Shown here: piece by piece, positions 22,590 through 32,499 of the stretch | How the letters are laid out: each line of letters opens with the position of its first letter | Position numbering within the stretch: the stretch's first letter is position 1 | NCBI RefSeq assembly: GCF_910592395.1 | Contig: NC_088314.1 | Span: 13,578,001-13,642,000 of the forward strand | Length of the DNA: 64,000 nt | Direction of reading: 5' to 3' | Origin: Lineus longissimus | Lineage: Eukaryota; Nemertea; Pilidiophora; Heteronemertea; Lineidae | Notes under the pieces: generated by a model | Seen by the model: only the letters and a program-made list of their open reading frames with translations | What the model was told of the DNA's origin: nothing | Databases searched by the model: none | Translations under genes and position numbers: made by a program

Positions 22590-23811
22590 CTACGAGAAAG
22601 CATTATCTAAGGTTATGCCTGAATGCTTATGAAAGAATGTCTCTGGGCTATTATCACTGGAGACTAAATGAGAGAAGCGGTCTGCTACAACACTGGAATC
22701 TCTAAGAGCATTTACCCTACTGTAATACGCGGCGGATGGTTCGGAAAACCAGTCGACGTGGTTCATCATTTGCTGTGCATTGGATACTGAAGCGGAAACG
22801 CCTAATGTAACGGCACAACCAGCGCGCAAACTGTAGCGTTTCGCCCTCGTCGATTCCAATGCCCTTGAGATACTGCTTAAACCTGTCGTACATGGAATTG
22901 TAAGTTGCTCGCTGGTCTAGAACGACACCCTCTTCACTGACTATTCTAAATAAATAGCCTCTGGAAAGATCTACACCTAAGGCTTTCGCGCCCGAGATGT
23001 ATCTTTCAATGGCCAAGACAGGGCAGATTTGCTCATCCTGACATCTTTTAATGACAAAGGTGTTAGAACGGCCATTCCCACCTTTTAGCGTCTTTGTAAA
23101 TGTGTGGCAGAAGGTAAACCCCGAGTTGTCACTCATTCTTTTTATTTCCTGCGTTGGAACTTGAGCTAAGTCTGAAGCTCTATCGCCCGCGAAAAATTGG
23201 AGTTTGATAAAAGCTTGATCCCGCAAGAGGGTAAATGTACGCTTTGAGGAAGTGCCTGTGACAGACAGTTCTCTATCGATCAAGGCAGCAATACGCTTTA
23301 TTTTACTGGCGAAAATCGGGATGGCCTGCTTTGGAAGGACGTGAGAGGCAGCCTGTTCACGCCCAATTTGCTTGACATAGTTTGCAATGAGTGAAGAGCT
23401 GGCAGGATTGCCGCTTGACAACTGATTATTCCAGACTTTTCCCCTACCGGCGTCTTCAAGTACTGACGCTAAGTTTTGCACGGTATTCTTAACAGATTCT
23501 ACTGCCATGCGTTTGGGACATGAACAAGCTAATTCCTTCGGGTTACCTAGAAATGGGCAGTCAATGGAATGAACTTTAGTTTTACCGAATTTGTCTTTCC
23601 ATACCAGGAAATTACGCACCTCCTCGGGACCGACATTAGAACAACTTGGAGTTGATGGCAGGGCGAGAAGGAAGCGAAGAAAAACAGACTTGATGCCTTG
23701 TAATCGTTTCTCATGTTGCTGATTGCCAAAAACTCTTTCTAGGTAACGAATTCTCTCGTCAATGCGGGCCGAATCGATTTTCGCCGGTTGCTGAGCTTTT
23801 GATGAGATTGT
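22590..23811 (-). pseudogene. Ngaro tyrosine recombinase, one frameshift
   Basis: The exon opens after TTCTTCCAG at 23812. It has the Cys-rich patch (CPFLGNPKELACSCPKR) and the first Arg box FFAGDRASDLA. A frameshift near 22833-22850 follows, after DEGET. The second frame then supplies SLRAGCAVTLG (Arg of HxxR; the expected His is Tyr), HVDWFS and SAAYYSR (Tyr). It ends at 22590. It is similar in length and layout to the intact recombinase at 18934-20109. Confidence 0.85.
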
Positions 23812-23839
23812 CTGGAAGAAAAAAGGCAAGAGCTTGTAT

Positions 23840-26056
23840 TCATGTAAAAGACATTCTGTAGGCTCTTAAAGAGAAGCGAAGGCCCCTGTTATCTAGCAGA
23901 AAACCCGTCTTAGAGGGTACATGGCCAACACCGGTTTGGCCAGCTTCCCCTAGGGTAATTGAGGACATAACGTACTGCCTTATAAACGGAAACCAAACAG
24001 GCACGGGATGGAGAACTGGCAAGACAATCGTGCACTTTCTGACTGAACTTTGCTCTAAGAATCTGAGAACTTGGAAAATTAGACAAAATGGGGGATAAAT
24101 ATAATAATTCAAATCCCGAGATAGATCTTGAGCAAAGATGTTTACCCCAGAAGTAGCTGGCGTTAAGCAAGGGGTATAATGTGGGAGGGGTTCACCCTTA
24201 GCATTTTTCATACAGTTTGAATCTAGTGCCATGAGATCAAGCTGGTGGGGGCCATACACATTTTGTAGTAACTCCCACGACTGTTGTGACAACATAACGT
24301 CAGAGTTGGAAAGTGATCGAGAGGGCGAGTCTGCTGGGTTCAGACTAGAGGGGATATAAAACAGCTTCAAACTGATACCTGTAGCCGTTACTAACTGAAA
24401 TACGCTTTTGATAATGTTGGTTAATTGCCTGTCTCTGGAACCATGATTTCGCCATGATTCAACTAACGCCATGCTGTCAGTGAAGATATCGACCCTTGAA
24501 TTGGTTACTTGAAGGTGGAGAGATTGTATAGCTTTTAGCAATGCATCAGCCTCTTTGAGATGAAAGGGCCTTGTATCCTTTATTTCCCAATAATCGGAAA
24601 AAATCAATCCACGGCATTTTCCCGAGAGAACAGAGACACCGTACTTCGCTAAAGAAGCATCCGTTGCCAAAACCCAGTGCTGATGCGATTCGTCTCTCCA
24701 TTTCAAGCAACCATTCCAAGAGTCCAGGAAGTTCCAGTGGGAAATTTCCTGAAGAAGAGAATGATACATCTTAACTGCGTTAGACGAATTATGAGAGGCA
24801 GAGGATATTGCCCTGTTCATTTCTCTTGTGTACAAAGCTGCCCCGGGAACGACTAAAGCTAAAGAAATACATTTGCCGACAAATCTCTGTAACATTTTTA
24901 GAGTAACAGTTTTTTGGGTTAGCAGCCGATCTCTCAATAAAGCGAAGGATGCTCTTTTATAGTCAGGCAGCAAATAAGCGCATAGAACGGAGTCAACAAT
25001 GAATCCTAGGTGACGCAACGAGGTACATTCGGACAGGCAGCTTTTATGGAAGGCGATGGTATAACCTAATCTGGTTAGGAGTTGTAGCAAAGAATACGTA
25101 ATAACAGTAAAGTCAAGTACTGGTTGTTTAGTTTTAGGGTGCATGGTCTCGACGGCATACCTATCATCGATGTACTGGGTATTTCTAATATCAAAGGAAC
25201 GCAGATAAGCTGTTGCCACGTAACCTACTGACTGGTATACAAAAGCCGATGCTTTCCAGCCAAAAGGTAAAGTGTTATAAACCATTATCCAGCCATTAAA
25301 CGTTATCCCAAAAAACGTTTTAGAGCGTTCAGAAAGGAAAAGATGATCATAGCCGGATTTATCATCACACGAAATCATTCTGGCATTTTTATCAACAAGC
25401 CTATGTAAATGAAGACGAGTGTCCAGGCTGAATGGGTTGTCTTGTATCCACAAGTTAAGATAGCGCTCATCATGACAGAGTCTAGGCTTTGAGGGCTCTA
25501 CGGTTAATGGCATAATTATATGTGGTAGGTTACATTCACCAAGTTTACCTAATAATGATAAAGCGCCATTTGCTAATCTTTTTTCTAATTCTGAAACTAC
25601 AAAAGGAATGTGCTCTCTACAGTTCTGTGCGTTAGGAAGATGCATCTTAGGGGGGTGATCAGAGTCGAAGGACATGCCTTTATATTGCCCCTTAAAATGT
25701 GTGAACATATCTATAGCGTCTACTCCATCGACAAGCCAGGCTCTGATAAGTTTGTTTGGGGGCGACGAGTCCAATCTCTTTTTAAGAATTTCGTCCCATT
25801 GGTCAATATGTTGGTGAAGCTGGCCAGGAACAAAATGTTCGGGATCACGCAGCGGCAGTGTTTGAATATTAAAAGGAACTTTTTTACTTAAGACATCCTC
25901 AAAGATAGGATTGATGTGGGCCGAAGGTTGGGGACTCTTCCCGTTTAAAAGCTTCCAAGCTGGTGTTCTATAAAACGCTCTAGCTGCACGAAGAGGTTGA
26001 AAGTTAGAGTTTTTTTCCCAATCAGGAATTTTGATGTGGAGGTCGTTGACAATTTT
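23840..26056 (-). CDS. Ngaro reverse transcriptase / RNase H
   Basis: The exon opens after TCCTCTTTACAG at 26057 (KIVNDLHIKIPDWEKN) and stays open for ~738 codons. RT boxes: RLCHDERYLNLW, SCDDKSGYDHLFL, NTLPFGWKASAFVYQ and RNTQYIDDRYAVET (catalytic YIDD), then LRHLGF. RNase H: VLATDASLAKYGVS, HLKEADALLKAI, VDIFTDSMALVESW and IPSSLNPADSPSR. These are typical of DIRS/Ngaro. The acceptor rather than an ATG marks the start. The recombinase exon begins only ~29 nt behind the stop, with its own acceptor, so RT and YR are probably made from differently spliced RNAs. Confidence 0.88.
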   Translation of the reverse strand, partial: KIVNDLHIKIPDWEKNSNFQPLRAARAFYRTPAWKLLNGKSPQPSAHINPIFEDVLSKKVPFNIQTLPLRDPEHFVPGQLHQHIDQWDEILKKRLDSSPPNKLIRAWLVDGVDAIDMFTHFKGQYKGMSFDSDHPPKMHLPNAQNCREHIPFVVSELEKRLANGALSLLGKLGECNLPHIIMPLTVEPSKPRLCHDERYLNLWIQDNPFSLDTRLHLHRLVDKNARMISCDDKSGYDHLFLSERSKTFFGITFNGWIMVYNTLPFGWKASAFVYQSVGYVATAYLRSFDIRNTQYIDDRYAVETMHPKTKQPVLDFTVITYSLLQLLTRLGYTIAFHKSCLSECTSLRHLGFIVDSVLCAYLLPDYKRASFALLRDRLLTQKTVTLKMLQRFVGKCISLALVVPGAALYTREMNRAISSASHNSSNAVKMYHSLLQEISHWNFLDSWNGCLKWRDESHQHWVLATDASLAKYGVSVLSGKCRGLIFSDYWEIKDTRPFHLKEADALLKAIQSLHLQVTNSRVDIFTDSMALVESWRNHGSRDRQLTNIIKSVFQLVTATGISLKLFYIPSSLNPADSPSRSLSNSDVMLSQQSWELLQNVYGPHQLDLMALDSNCMKNAKGEPLPHYTPCLTPATSGVNIFAQDLSRDLNYYIYPPFCLIFQVLRFLEQSSVRKCTIVLPVLHPVPVWFPFIRQYVMSSITLGEAGQTGVGHVPSKTGFLLDNRGLRFSLRAYRMSFT

Positions 26057-26392
26057 CTGTAAAGAGGAAAAGACAAACTGTATAAGTCCCCAACCTTCAA
26101 CCCATGCAAAGGCAAGCTCCCGCTAAGGACTCAGTGGCCCCGGGAAGAAGGATGAGGGAGAAAGCTTAGATGAAACAGGGAAAATACAAAGTTATTGTAA
26201 TTTTGTAAAGACTCAGTTCTATCCTTATGTTTCGGTATGAAAATTCCTTTGAAGCTAATAACCCCACCGATAATTCCGCTTGTTAGACTGTACCGAAAAG
26301 ATTTCGTTCTGTTCATAAATTGGATGGTTACATTGTTTGCCGATATTGTTTACCTGTGGTCGATGTGTAGAGAGAAAAAGGGGGAAAGTATT

Positions 26393-27595
26393 CTAAGTGG
26401 GATTGGTGTCTCTGAGGTCTTTCAATTTCTGACAGTCACGGACCCAATGATCGGTGGATTTGCAAAAGAAACATGGGTATTGGCTCGCGCCGCGCGAAAA
26501 TCTTCCGCCCCTGGATCCTCGCCTCGGGGACGCGAACGGGTATCTTTGGCCATAACCTTGAAAGGGATCATAAAAGGTTGGGGAAAAGGGTGGCCGTTGG
26601 TAGTTTGCCTGGGATGGGTAGAGGTTCTGAAGCGGGGAGGCCTGCCTAGGGACTCTCGGCTTTGCCAAAGCCTTGGAAACCGCATCACTAGCACCGCCTC
26701 CTAGGATGTCCAAGCAAAACAAGGAGAGATTGAGCTTTCCCTGATTTAACTTTGCCTGCCTATAGAGCTCTTCATATGTAATCTGCAACTTATCTCGGGA
26801 CTTTACGGCAGCTCGGGCTAGTTGATCCAACAAAAGTATTAGAAGAGATTCGTTCGGAGAGTTTTGGGACGCTACACATCTCACCTGTTGCTTCAAGGAA
26901 TCTAAATCTGCGGCGGCAGAGCCGGTCAAAGGAATCGACAAAGTCGTAGCCTCGGTTAGCGTTGCCGGATGTAGCGTAGCAGATGGGCCTGGTTTAGGGA
27001 CAGTTTCACATCTCCTAGCCTTCGACGGCGGGGCCTCTTTGTCAGGACCCGAGGACTGAGGGAAAGAAATGTGCATTAAAAAAGGGAAAGGTATAAAGAA
27101 AGAGATGAAGTCCGGCCAAGAGAACGACGTGATGGAAAAAGGTTTTAAAATGAGATTTTAGCTTTGTGGGTTCTGAGTGATCTAAGAATTGGACCGGGTC
27201 AAACTTGATACGACCTGCCTGGCTGGGAACTGCTGGAGTTAGCGTCAAGGGAGTTTATATTGACAAATTAATATAAAATTCGAGCTTACCAATTCCTGAC
27301 CAGCCGGTTGGCCCATTTCATTAGCCAACAGTATGACGAAATGTGCGAGTATACGCAGATTTACGAGGTTCGGCTCCCTGTTGGCCATCGAGAGAATTTG
27401 CGTCGCCGACTCTCCTGTCAGCCTACCGACTGCCTCAACGAGATCGCCCTCGGATAGGCTGGTAAGCGGCGTGTCTTCAGTTAGTCTTGCGAAGTCCTTT
27501 GGGGGGCCTGAAGTTTCCTTGAATGATACCAGGAGTGGCATAATTTGGCTGGCTGGCAGGGTATGCCTTCTTTTAAGGACCGGTGGTAGTACCAT
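26393..27595 (-). CDS. Ngaro gag-like protein with CCHC zinc knuckle (exons)
   Basis: The exons fit as 27595-27290 (acceptor TCTGTTTACAG directly before an ATG giving MVLPPVLKRR; donor GTAAGC) and 27055-26393 (acceptor TTTCCCTCAG). The last exon is basic and Gly/Arg-rich (SPRRGSRGGRFSRG) and ends with a knuckle CFFCKSTDHWVRDC (C-x2-C-x4-H-x4-C), as expected of a nucleic-acid-binding Gag. A further 5' exon ends at 27711 with donor GTACGT. An intermediate exon near 27245-27150 is possible. The exact joining is inferred. Confidence 0.7.
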
Positions 27596-27948
27596 CTGTA
27601 AACAGAATAGAACTTGATAGAGCTCGCCTACAAGAACACAGGGGTGCTTGAAACCAGGCAAGCTGACCTAAAATACGGCAAAGTCGTCAAATCGAACTGA
27701 CAAAACGTACCTTGGCTTCGTTCGTGATGCTGATTGTGTCATGAGAGCAGAGAGAAAGAGATCGTGAGAAGGTACCTGCCCAATATAAAGCCTAAGGCCC
27801 AGCCTGATTATGCAACTCCCGGCCACATGGCATAAACGTATCATTCAACCAATTCGCCTTGCCTTTATTAAAACTGCTTAGCCCAGACGGCCTCGGCCTA
27901 CTATAGGCTAATAGCGAAAACGACACAGCCTTCTGTGTCGGTGAGTAC

Positions 27949-28052
27949 TGGTCAAGCGAATCTTCGCGACCTGGTCAAGCGAATCTTCGCGACCTAACTA
28001 TTCACATATTACGCGAATCTTCGCGCCTGGTGAAGCGAATCTTCGCGACCGT
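27949..28052. repeat. Four GCGAATCTTCGCG hairpin units in the Ngaro leader
   Basis: GGTCAAGCGAATCTTCGCGA repeats twice in tandem. A shorter GCGAATCTTCGCG unit and GGTGAAGCGAATCTTCGCGA follow. Each contains the palindrome GCGAA-TC-TTCGC. They lie upstream of the first coding exon, so they could be promoter elements or RNA hairpins of the 5' leader. Confidence 0.75.
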
Positions 28053-28317
28053 AACATAAAACGCCAGCCTTATATAATAAACGAAGTGGTATACAAATTT
28101 GCCCTGGGGAAGGCAAATGGCCGCCCAATACCTATAAAATTGAAAAACCAAAAAGTACCGAAAGCGAGAAAGCGGCGAAAGGATCAAGGAAAACGAGAAA
28201 TACCGGAAAATGTAAAGACGGGCTCCGCAAAAGAAGTACAGGACGGGAAGCGAGGGCGACCCGAGAAAAGACAGTAGAAAGAGGAATCGGGAGAGAGCAC
28301 AAAACATGACCGGCGCG

Positions 28318-28375
28318 AAGCCGTCGAGAAATCCAAGTGACGTCACAAGGAATGGGTTATACCACTTCAGGTGTT
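28318..28375 (-). repeat. Ngaro repeat A1 (5' edge)
   Basis: Copy of A2 (22167-22223). The LINE frame resumes directly beyond it (CTGCCACC on the plus strand), giving the 5' boundary. Confidence 0.85.
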
Positions 28376-28670
28376 CTGCCACCAAAAGTCTCAAGGCGAT
28401 ACCTGGGAGTCACCAACAACTCTTGGTTATCCGATCTCAGGGATCGCCCTGGGACATACGATGGCAGGATGTCCGAGATATATGATGGAGCCATGTTGTT
28501 TTAGGCTTTGAACACCATGAGTAAAACCTTGAAATCGATACGATATGGTATCGGAAGCCAGTGGAGAGTTCTCAAAACGGGTGTTATGTGCTCACGTAGT
28601 GGAGTCCTTGTAATTATTCTTGCTGCACGGCTCTGCACTAGTTGTAATTTGTGCAGGAGTTGCTCATTAA
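28376..28670 (-). mobile_element. LINE fragment (CR1/L2-like), upstream part
   Basis: The minus strand reads LLHKLQLVQSRAARIITRT, then HITPVLRTLHWLPIPYRIDF, a stop after VFKA, and YVPGRSLRSDNQELLVTPRY. This is the C-terminal end of CR1/L2-type RTs. It is 5'-truncated and inserted in the MULE gene with a short TGCA(T) duplication. It is interrupted by the Ngaro element. Confidence 0.82.
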
Positions 28671-28672
28671 TG

Positions 28673-29836
28673 CAGGTGCCATTTACAAAGGATGTGTCTT
28701 ATGTCTTCGCCAAACACAGCCTTGATTGCGTTGGGGGCGCTATAATCATCATCAGACATTATTACGGCGATCTTCATGTCCGGACAACGTTTCTTCATTT
28801 CCAGGAAGAAATAGTACATAGTCTTTTCATCCTGATGGCTTGTGATCAGGTGGGCGACGGGGTATCCGATACCAAATTCATCAGGGACGATCAGATTCAG
28901 CAATCCATATTGATATTGGTTTGTCCCATGAGTAGCATCCACGCACAGAATCTCGCGATTGTTCATCATCTTCAACTGTTCTCTTATTTGCAGGCCGACC
29001 GCGAACAGATCTTTAGCGTGGGGCAGTTCATCGATTTCGGCATCTCCGACTACTATTTCGCTTCCTAGCGGTTTGTATATTACAATGGGATTGAAATTCT
29101 CCTCCTCGCGCATTACCCTTTTCCTGATGAACTGGTACGCCCTTAATTGCCCCACCACAATGTCCTCACGATTGTTACGTTCTCCGAGCCCTTCACGCAA
29201 ATCTCGTATAATCTGTGTAACCGGGATGTTCAAAGCTAGTTTTCCCTTGATTTGATCTTGGATGGATTTCGGAATCGGGTGGTGTTGGGTATCATGAAAA
29301 GGTGGCACGTGGCTATGAGTACGAATGTAGCTGACATCAACTTCGCCGGTCCCCAAACTTTTATGAACAATCATTCGTGCCGGACACGTGGTGCTGTCTT
29401 TTACTTGGCCCTTTTTGTTCCGTCTGTCAGTTTTGTGGCCTGGTTCGTCTTTTCCCCTGTGTGGTTTTTCGCTCCCATCCATCTGGCAAATATAGTAGAA
29501 ATACTCCGTATTCTTTCCAACGCTGACACCTTTTTGTTTGCTAAAATACACGAAGTTCGTAATCTCCTCTTTCTCCTTCCACTCCAGGAACTCGCAAAAT
29601 GTCTTGAAATTGTGCGCACTTTTTTCACAACGTACACCGTGTTCCTCTTCAAGATGCTGCAACATTTTCGTCTTGTGGTAGAACATCTCTTTGCAGCTTG
29701 GGTGGATGCACTCAGTTTTCGTCATCATGTCGTCATCATCGACCATTGGTTTGCCATGCGCCTTAATGTGATGTCTCTTCAGATTTTCCTTCCGAGTAAA
29801 AGCCTCTCTACAGACATTACATTGGAATTTTTTGGG
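28673..29836 (-). pseudogene. MULE transposase, N-terminal half
   Basis: The exon opens after TTTCTCTTCCAG at 29837. A C2H2 finger (FQCNVCREAFTRKENLKRHH) and a second CIHPSCKEMFYHKTKMLQHL finger come first, then a FLYWCH/FAR1-like region (YYICQMDG, TTCPARMIVH). The MULE catalytic domain follows, with REILCVDATHGTNQYQYGL (first Asp) and IAVIMSDDDYSAPNAIKAVF (second Asp), ending CKWHLH at the LINE insertion. With the C-terminal half the DDE triad is complete. A short first exon must lie upstream of 29837; I could not identify it. Confidence 0.86.
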
Positions 29837-30176
29837 CTGGAAGAGAAAGCAATGTCCGAGAATTCATTTCATCAAATTATGCCCCCCCCCCTCAAAATGC
29901 GTACCACTATATTGATTTTTGTTGATAATACAACGTCTTTATATAATGTAGTTCTCCTTCATGTTCAAACGAACTGAATTCTACCTTGGAGTCAAGCATA
30001 ATTCCTCCAAGGTTCTAACATGGAGGAATTCCTCCATGGTTCTTATGTCGTACAGGTGGCCGATAGCACAAATTCATCGCTCGCTATGAATTTTTGCCAA
30101 CGAAAATCGCTTGTTTTAGGGTACATTTTCGCTATTCATTGCCCGATTAAAGGCGCATGCGCTTATATTTTTCCTT
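29837..30176. other. Upstream of the MULE exon; no gene identified
   Basis: It contains TTGGAGTCAAGC.. and a pair of GGAGGAATTCCTCC-like inverted words near 30000-30035 (AATTCCTCCAAGG / ATGGAGGAATTCCTCCATGG). The latter is a short perfect palindrome. No MULE terminal repeat could be recognised. Confidence 0.3.
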
Positions 30177-30745
30177 CCTTGGAGACGCTGAACAATAAGG
30201 CCCCATAAAGAAATAGTCCCCGCCCCGGTAGCTGTCTCATATCTGCTGACAGAAGCAGCTCTTTGTGGTGAAATAATAATTGAATGCATGTCATGACACC
30301 CAGGAGCTTTTTCTCATTTCTAAAACAGTTGCATGGTTGGAATGAATTTCCAAATCAGTCCGTAAATGATCTCTATGCAATGAAAATTGAAATGTCACAA
30401 CTGTCTCCACCGACGTTGTCCTGTATGTCCTAGCAGACGATTTTTAGATAAATATGATGTGATTGATAATTATACTTGTAGATTGGAATGAATTATTTCT
30501 TCAATGATATGAAAGTTGAAAACCCTCTGACATGTCCGAGTACAAAAATGCAGAGGCAAGACACATCATGCATGTCATGACACCCAGGAGCTTTTTCTCA
30601 TTTCTGAAACAGTTGCATGGTTGGAATGATTTTCCAAATCAGTCCGTCGAATCTCTATCCAAATGAAACTTTAAGACCACTCTATATTTGTGCAGTAGTG
30701 TTAAAACTGACTTTTTTGAAGTAAAGTACTTAAAGGCCATATATC
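30177..30745. repeat. Repeat block R, copy 1
   Basis: It begins CTTGGAGACGCTGAACAATA and includes the words CATGACACCCAGGAGCTTTT (twice) and CCGACGTTGTCCTGTATGTC. It matches 33927-34500 at high identity. Inside, a ~370-bp unit is partly duplicated. No domain is recognised in its open frames; a CHNCLRRRCCPVC string appears in one frame but matches nothing I know. Confidence 0.7.
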
Positions 30746-30967
30746 TAGGTTTGAAACATGCTTGATACTCATGAAATATGTTGAGGGTTAAAAAAACAAG
30801 ATCCCAGACATTAAAAAAATTCTAATAATAAAGTCATTATTTAGTTATTTCAATTTTCAATTTTAAACTATTTGAATTTCCCACCACACACAACTTTAGA
30901 TTAGTTCCACATGTGGCCGCTAGGGATTTGTTGATGACGTAGATCAGGCTATTCAGAACAAAGCAAG

Positions 30968-31150
30968 ATGGCTTCCGCATACAGTTCAGAGAGTGAGAGC
31001 AGTGAATTTGAGGATGTTTTGGTCGATACAGAAGGATATTTAAACGTTGAGCCGTACATGTTCGAGCCATTAATATCACTAGATCATAATGAGAGTGATC
31101 ATTCGGACGAAAGTGATGAGGAAGTGGAGGATGAACGTATAAATTTGTCT
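30968..31150 (+). CDS. P2X7-like N-terminal exon (transposon-associated type), partial
   Basis: ATG at 30968 opens an acidic, Ser-rich stretch (SSESESSEFEDV) and then GYLNVEPYMFEPL, followed by another acidic run (DESDEEVEDER). This layout is seen at the N-terminus of the many invertebrate P2X7-C-terminal-like proteins, just before their WCxCGxC zinc region. A donor may lie at GAAC|GTATAA near 31137. The following zinc exon was not found. It may be a relic of a transposon that carries this domain. Confidence 0.4.
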
Positions 31151-31842
31151 GTATTACCTTACTTTATCAAAAGGTACATCGTAGCTTTGAATTAGAAATA
31201 CATTATGATAGTTTAAGTATTGTATAAATTGATGTATTTGATGCAATTTTCTGTAAAAAGAATCGAATTTGAAAAATTAATTAAGTTCTATAAATTTGCC
31301 TAAATTGTCTAGAAAACCTAATTGGACCATATTTGTGGGGTCTATGTTTTTTTTGGCATTGATCCTGTTTCTCCACTTCATGAATAAGCTCAAATAACAC
31401 TTTCTAAATGTGAGATTTGACTTCTAAAATAAATGTAACCGGTTTTCCCAAAAAATTAAAATATTTAATTAAAATATTTTTTGGAATACAATAAACTCAT
31501 TTATCATGGGCAAAAGTATGCTTTCATACTTGAACATTGAAAATGTCAATGAAAAACAGACTTCATATATCAATTTTAAGAGCATTATATGTGTCCTCCC
31601 AAGTAGGGCAATAGCCTGAACTACATCACAACTTTGGTGAACCCGCCGCCGGCGCCTGGCTCTAACAAGCCAGTTGCTGGCCTGATTAGGTGATCTAGTT
31701 GTCAAACACCTGAAAGGCTATATCTTCAAAATGGATAGAGCAAATTGCGTGGGGTTTTCTGTGTTATATAAATTGTTAGGTGCACTTTTGAAATCGTCTT
31801 ACAGCAGGAAATGGCAAAATACCTTGAGTTATGGCCTTTAAA

Positions 31843-32330
31843 TCGAGAAGAAGAGGACGTTTTCTTTGTCTGCAATGAAATGTCACAACTGTCTCCGCCG
31901 ACGTTGTCCTGTATGTCCTAGCAGACGATTTTTAAATAAATATGATGTGATTGATATACTTGTAGATTGGAATGAATTATTTCTTCAATGATATGAAAGT
32001 TGAAAACCCTCTGACATGTCCGGGTACAAAAATGCAGAGGCAAGACACATCATGCATGTCATGACACCCAGGAGCTTTTTCTCATTTCTGAAACAGTTGC
32101 ATGTTTGGAATGAATTTCCAAATCAGTCCGTCAAATCTCTATCCAAATGGAACTTTAAGACTACTCTATATTTGTGCAGTAGTGTTAAAACTGACTTTTC
32201 TGAAGTAAAGGACGTAAATCGAGAAGAAGAGGATGTTTTCTTTGTCTGCAATGAAATGTCACAACTGTCTCCGCCGACGTTGTCCTGTATGTCCTAGCAG
32301 ACGATTTTTAAATACATGATGTCCTACACC
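31843..32330. repeat. Repeat block R, copy 2 with ~375-bp internal tandem
   Basis: The word AAATCGAGAAGAAGAGGA plus the CCGACGTTG block occurs near 31843 and again near 32217 (375 bp apart), with the CATGACACCCAGGAGC block between. The same spacing (~371 bp) occurs in copy 3 (34139 and 34510). Confidence 0.7.
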
Positions 32331-32499
32331 CGCACTTCAGTGGCGCCGGTGTGAATAAATCTACTTGTGTGAATGGTCAATGGCTCATGACGTCATGAAA
32401 TAATTGCGTCATGAGGAAGGAAACAATGGGAATCACGTCCGACGTGGTAACTGTGAGTGCGGTGCGTCGCATTACGAGAAAAGCATAAACTCAACCCCG

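Larger units (their letters stand above)
21926..28375 (-). mobile_element. Ngaro-type YR retrotransposon with split direct repeats and introns
   Basis: The order in the sense direction is A1 (28375-28318), gag-like exons, RT/RNase H, tyrosine recombinase, B1 (22288-22222), A2 (22223-22167), B2 (21991-21926). This is the A1...B1-A2-B2 plan of Ngaro elements, here with ~175 bp between A2 and B2. No target duplication is visible. The LINE frame flanking it reads continuously across the empty site (GGCAGA then AGCTTTAC), which fixes the boundaries to 1-2 bp. Splice acceptors precede several exons. A frameshift in the recombinase inactivates the copy. Confidence 0.88.

Noticed and set aside
27949-28052. 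CRISPR-like array
   Set aside because: Units are palindromes spaced irregularly by a few bases, inside a eukaryotic retroelement leader; no spacers of constant length.
28508-29977. Long plus-strand open frames (28508-29068, 29252-29977)
   Set aside because: They lie antisense to the MULE transposase and LINE fragment, whose minus-strand motifs (CVDATHGTN, HWLPIPYRIDF) are clear.
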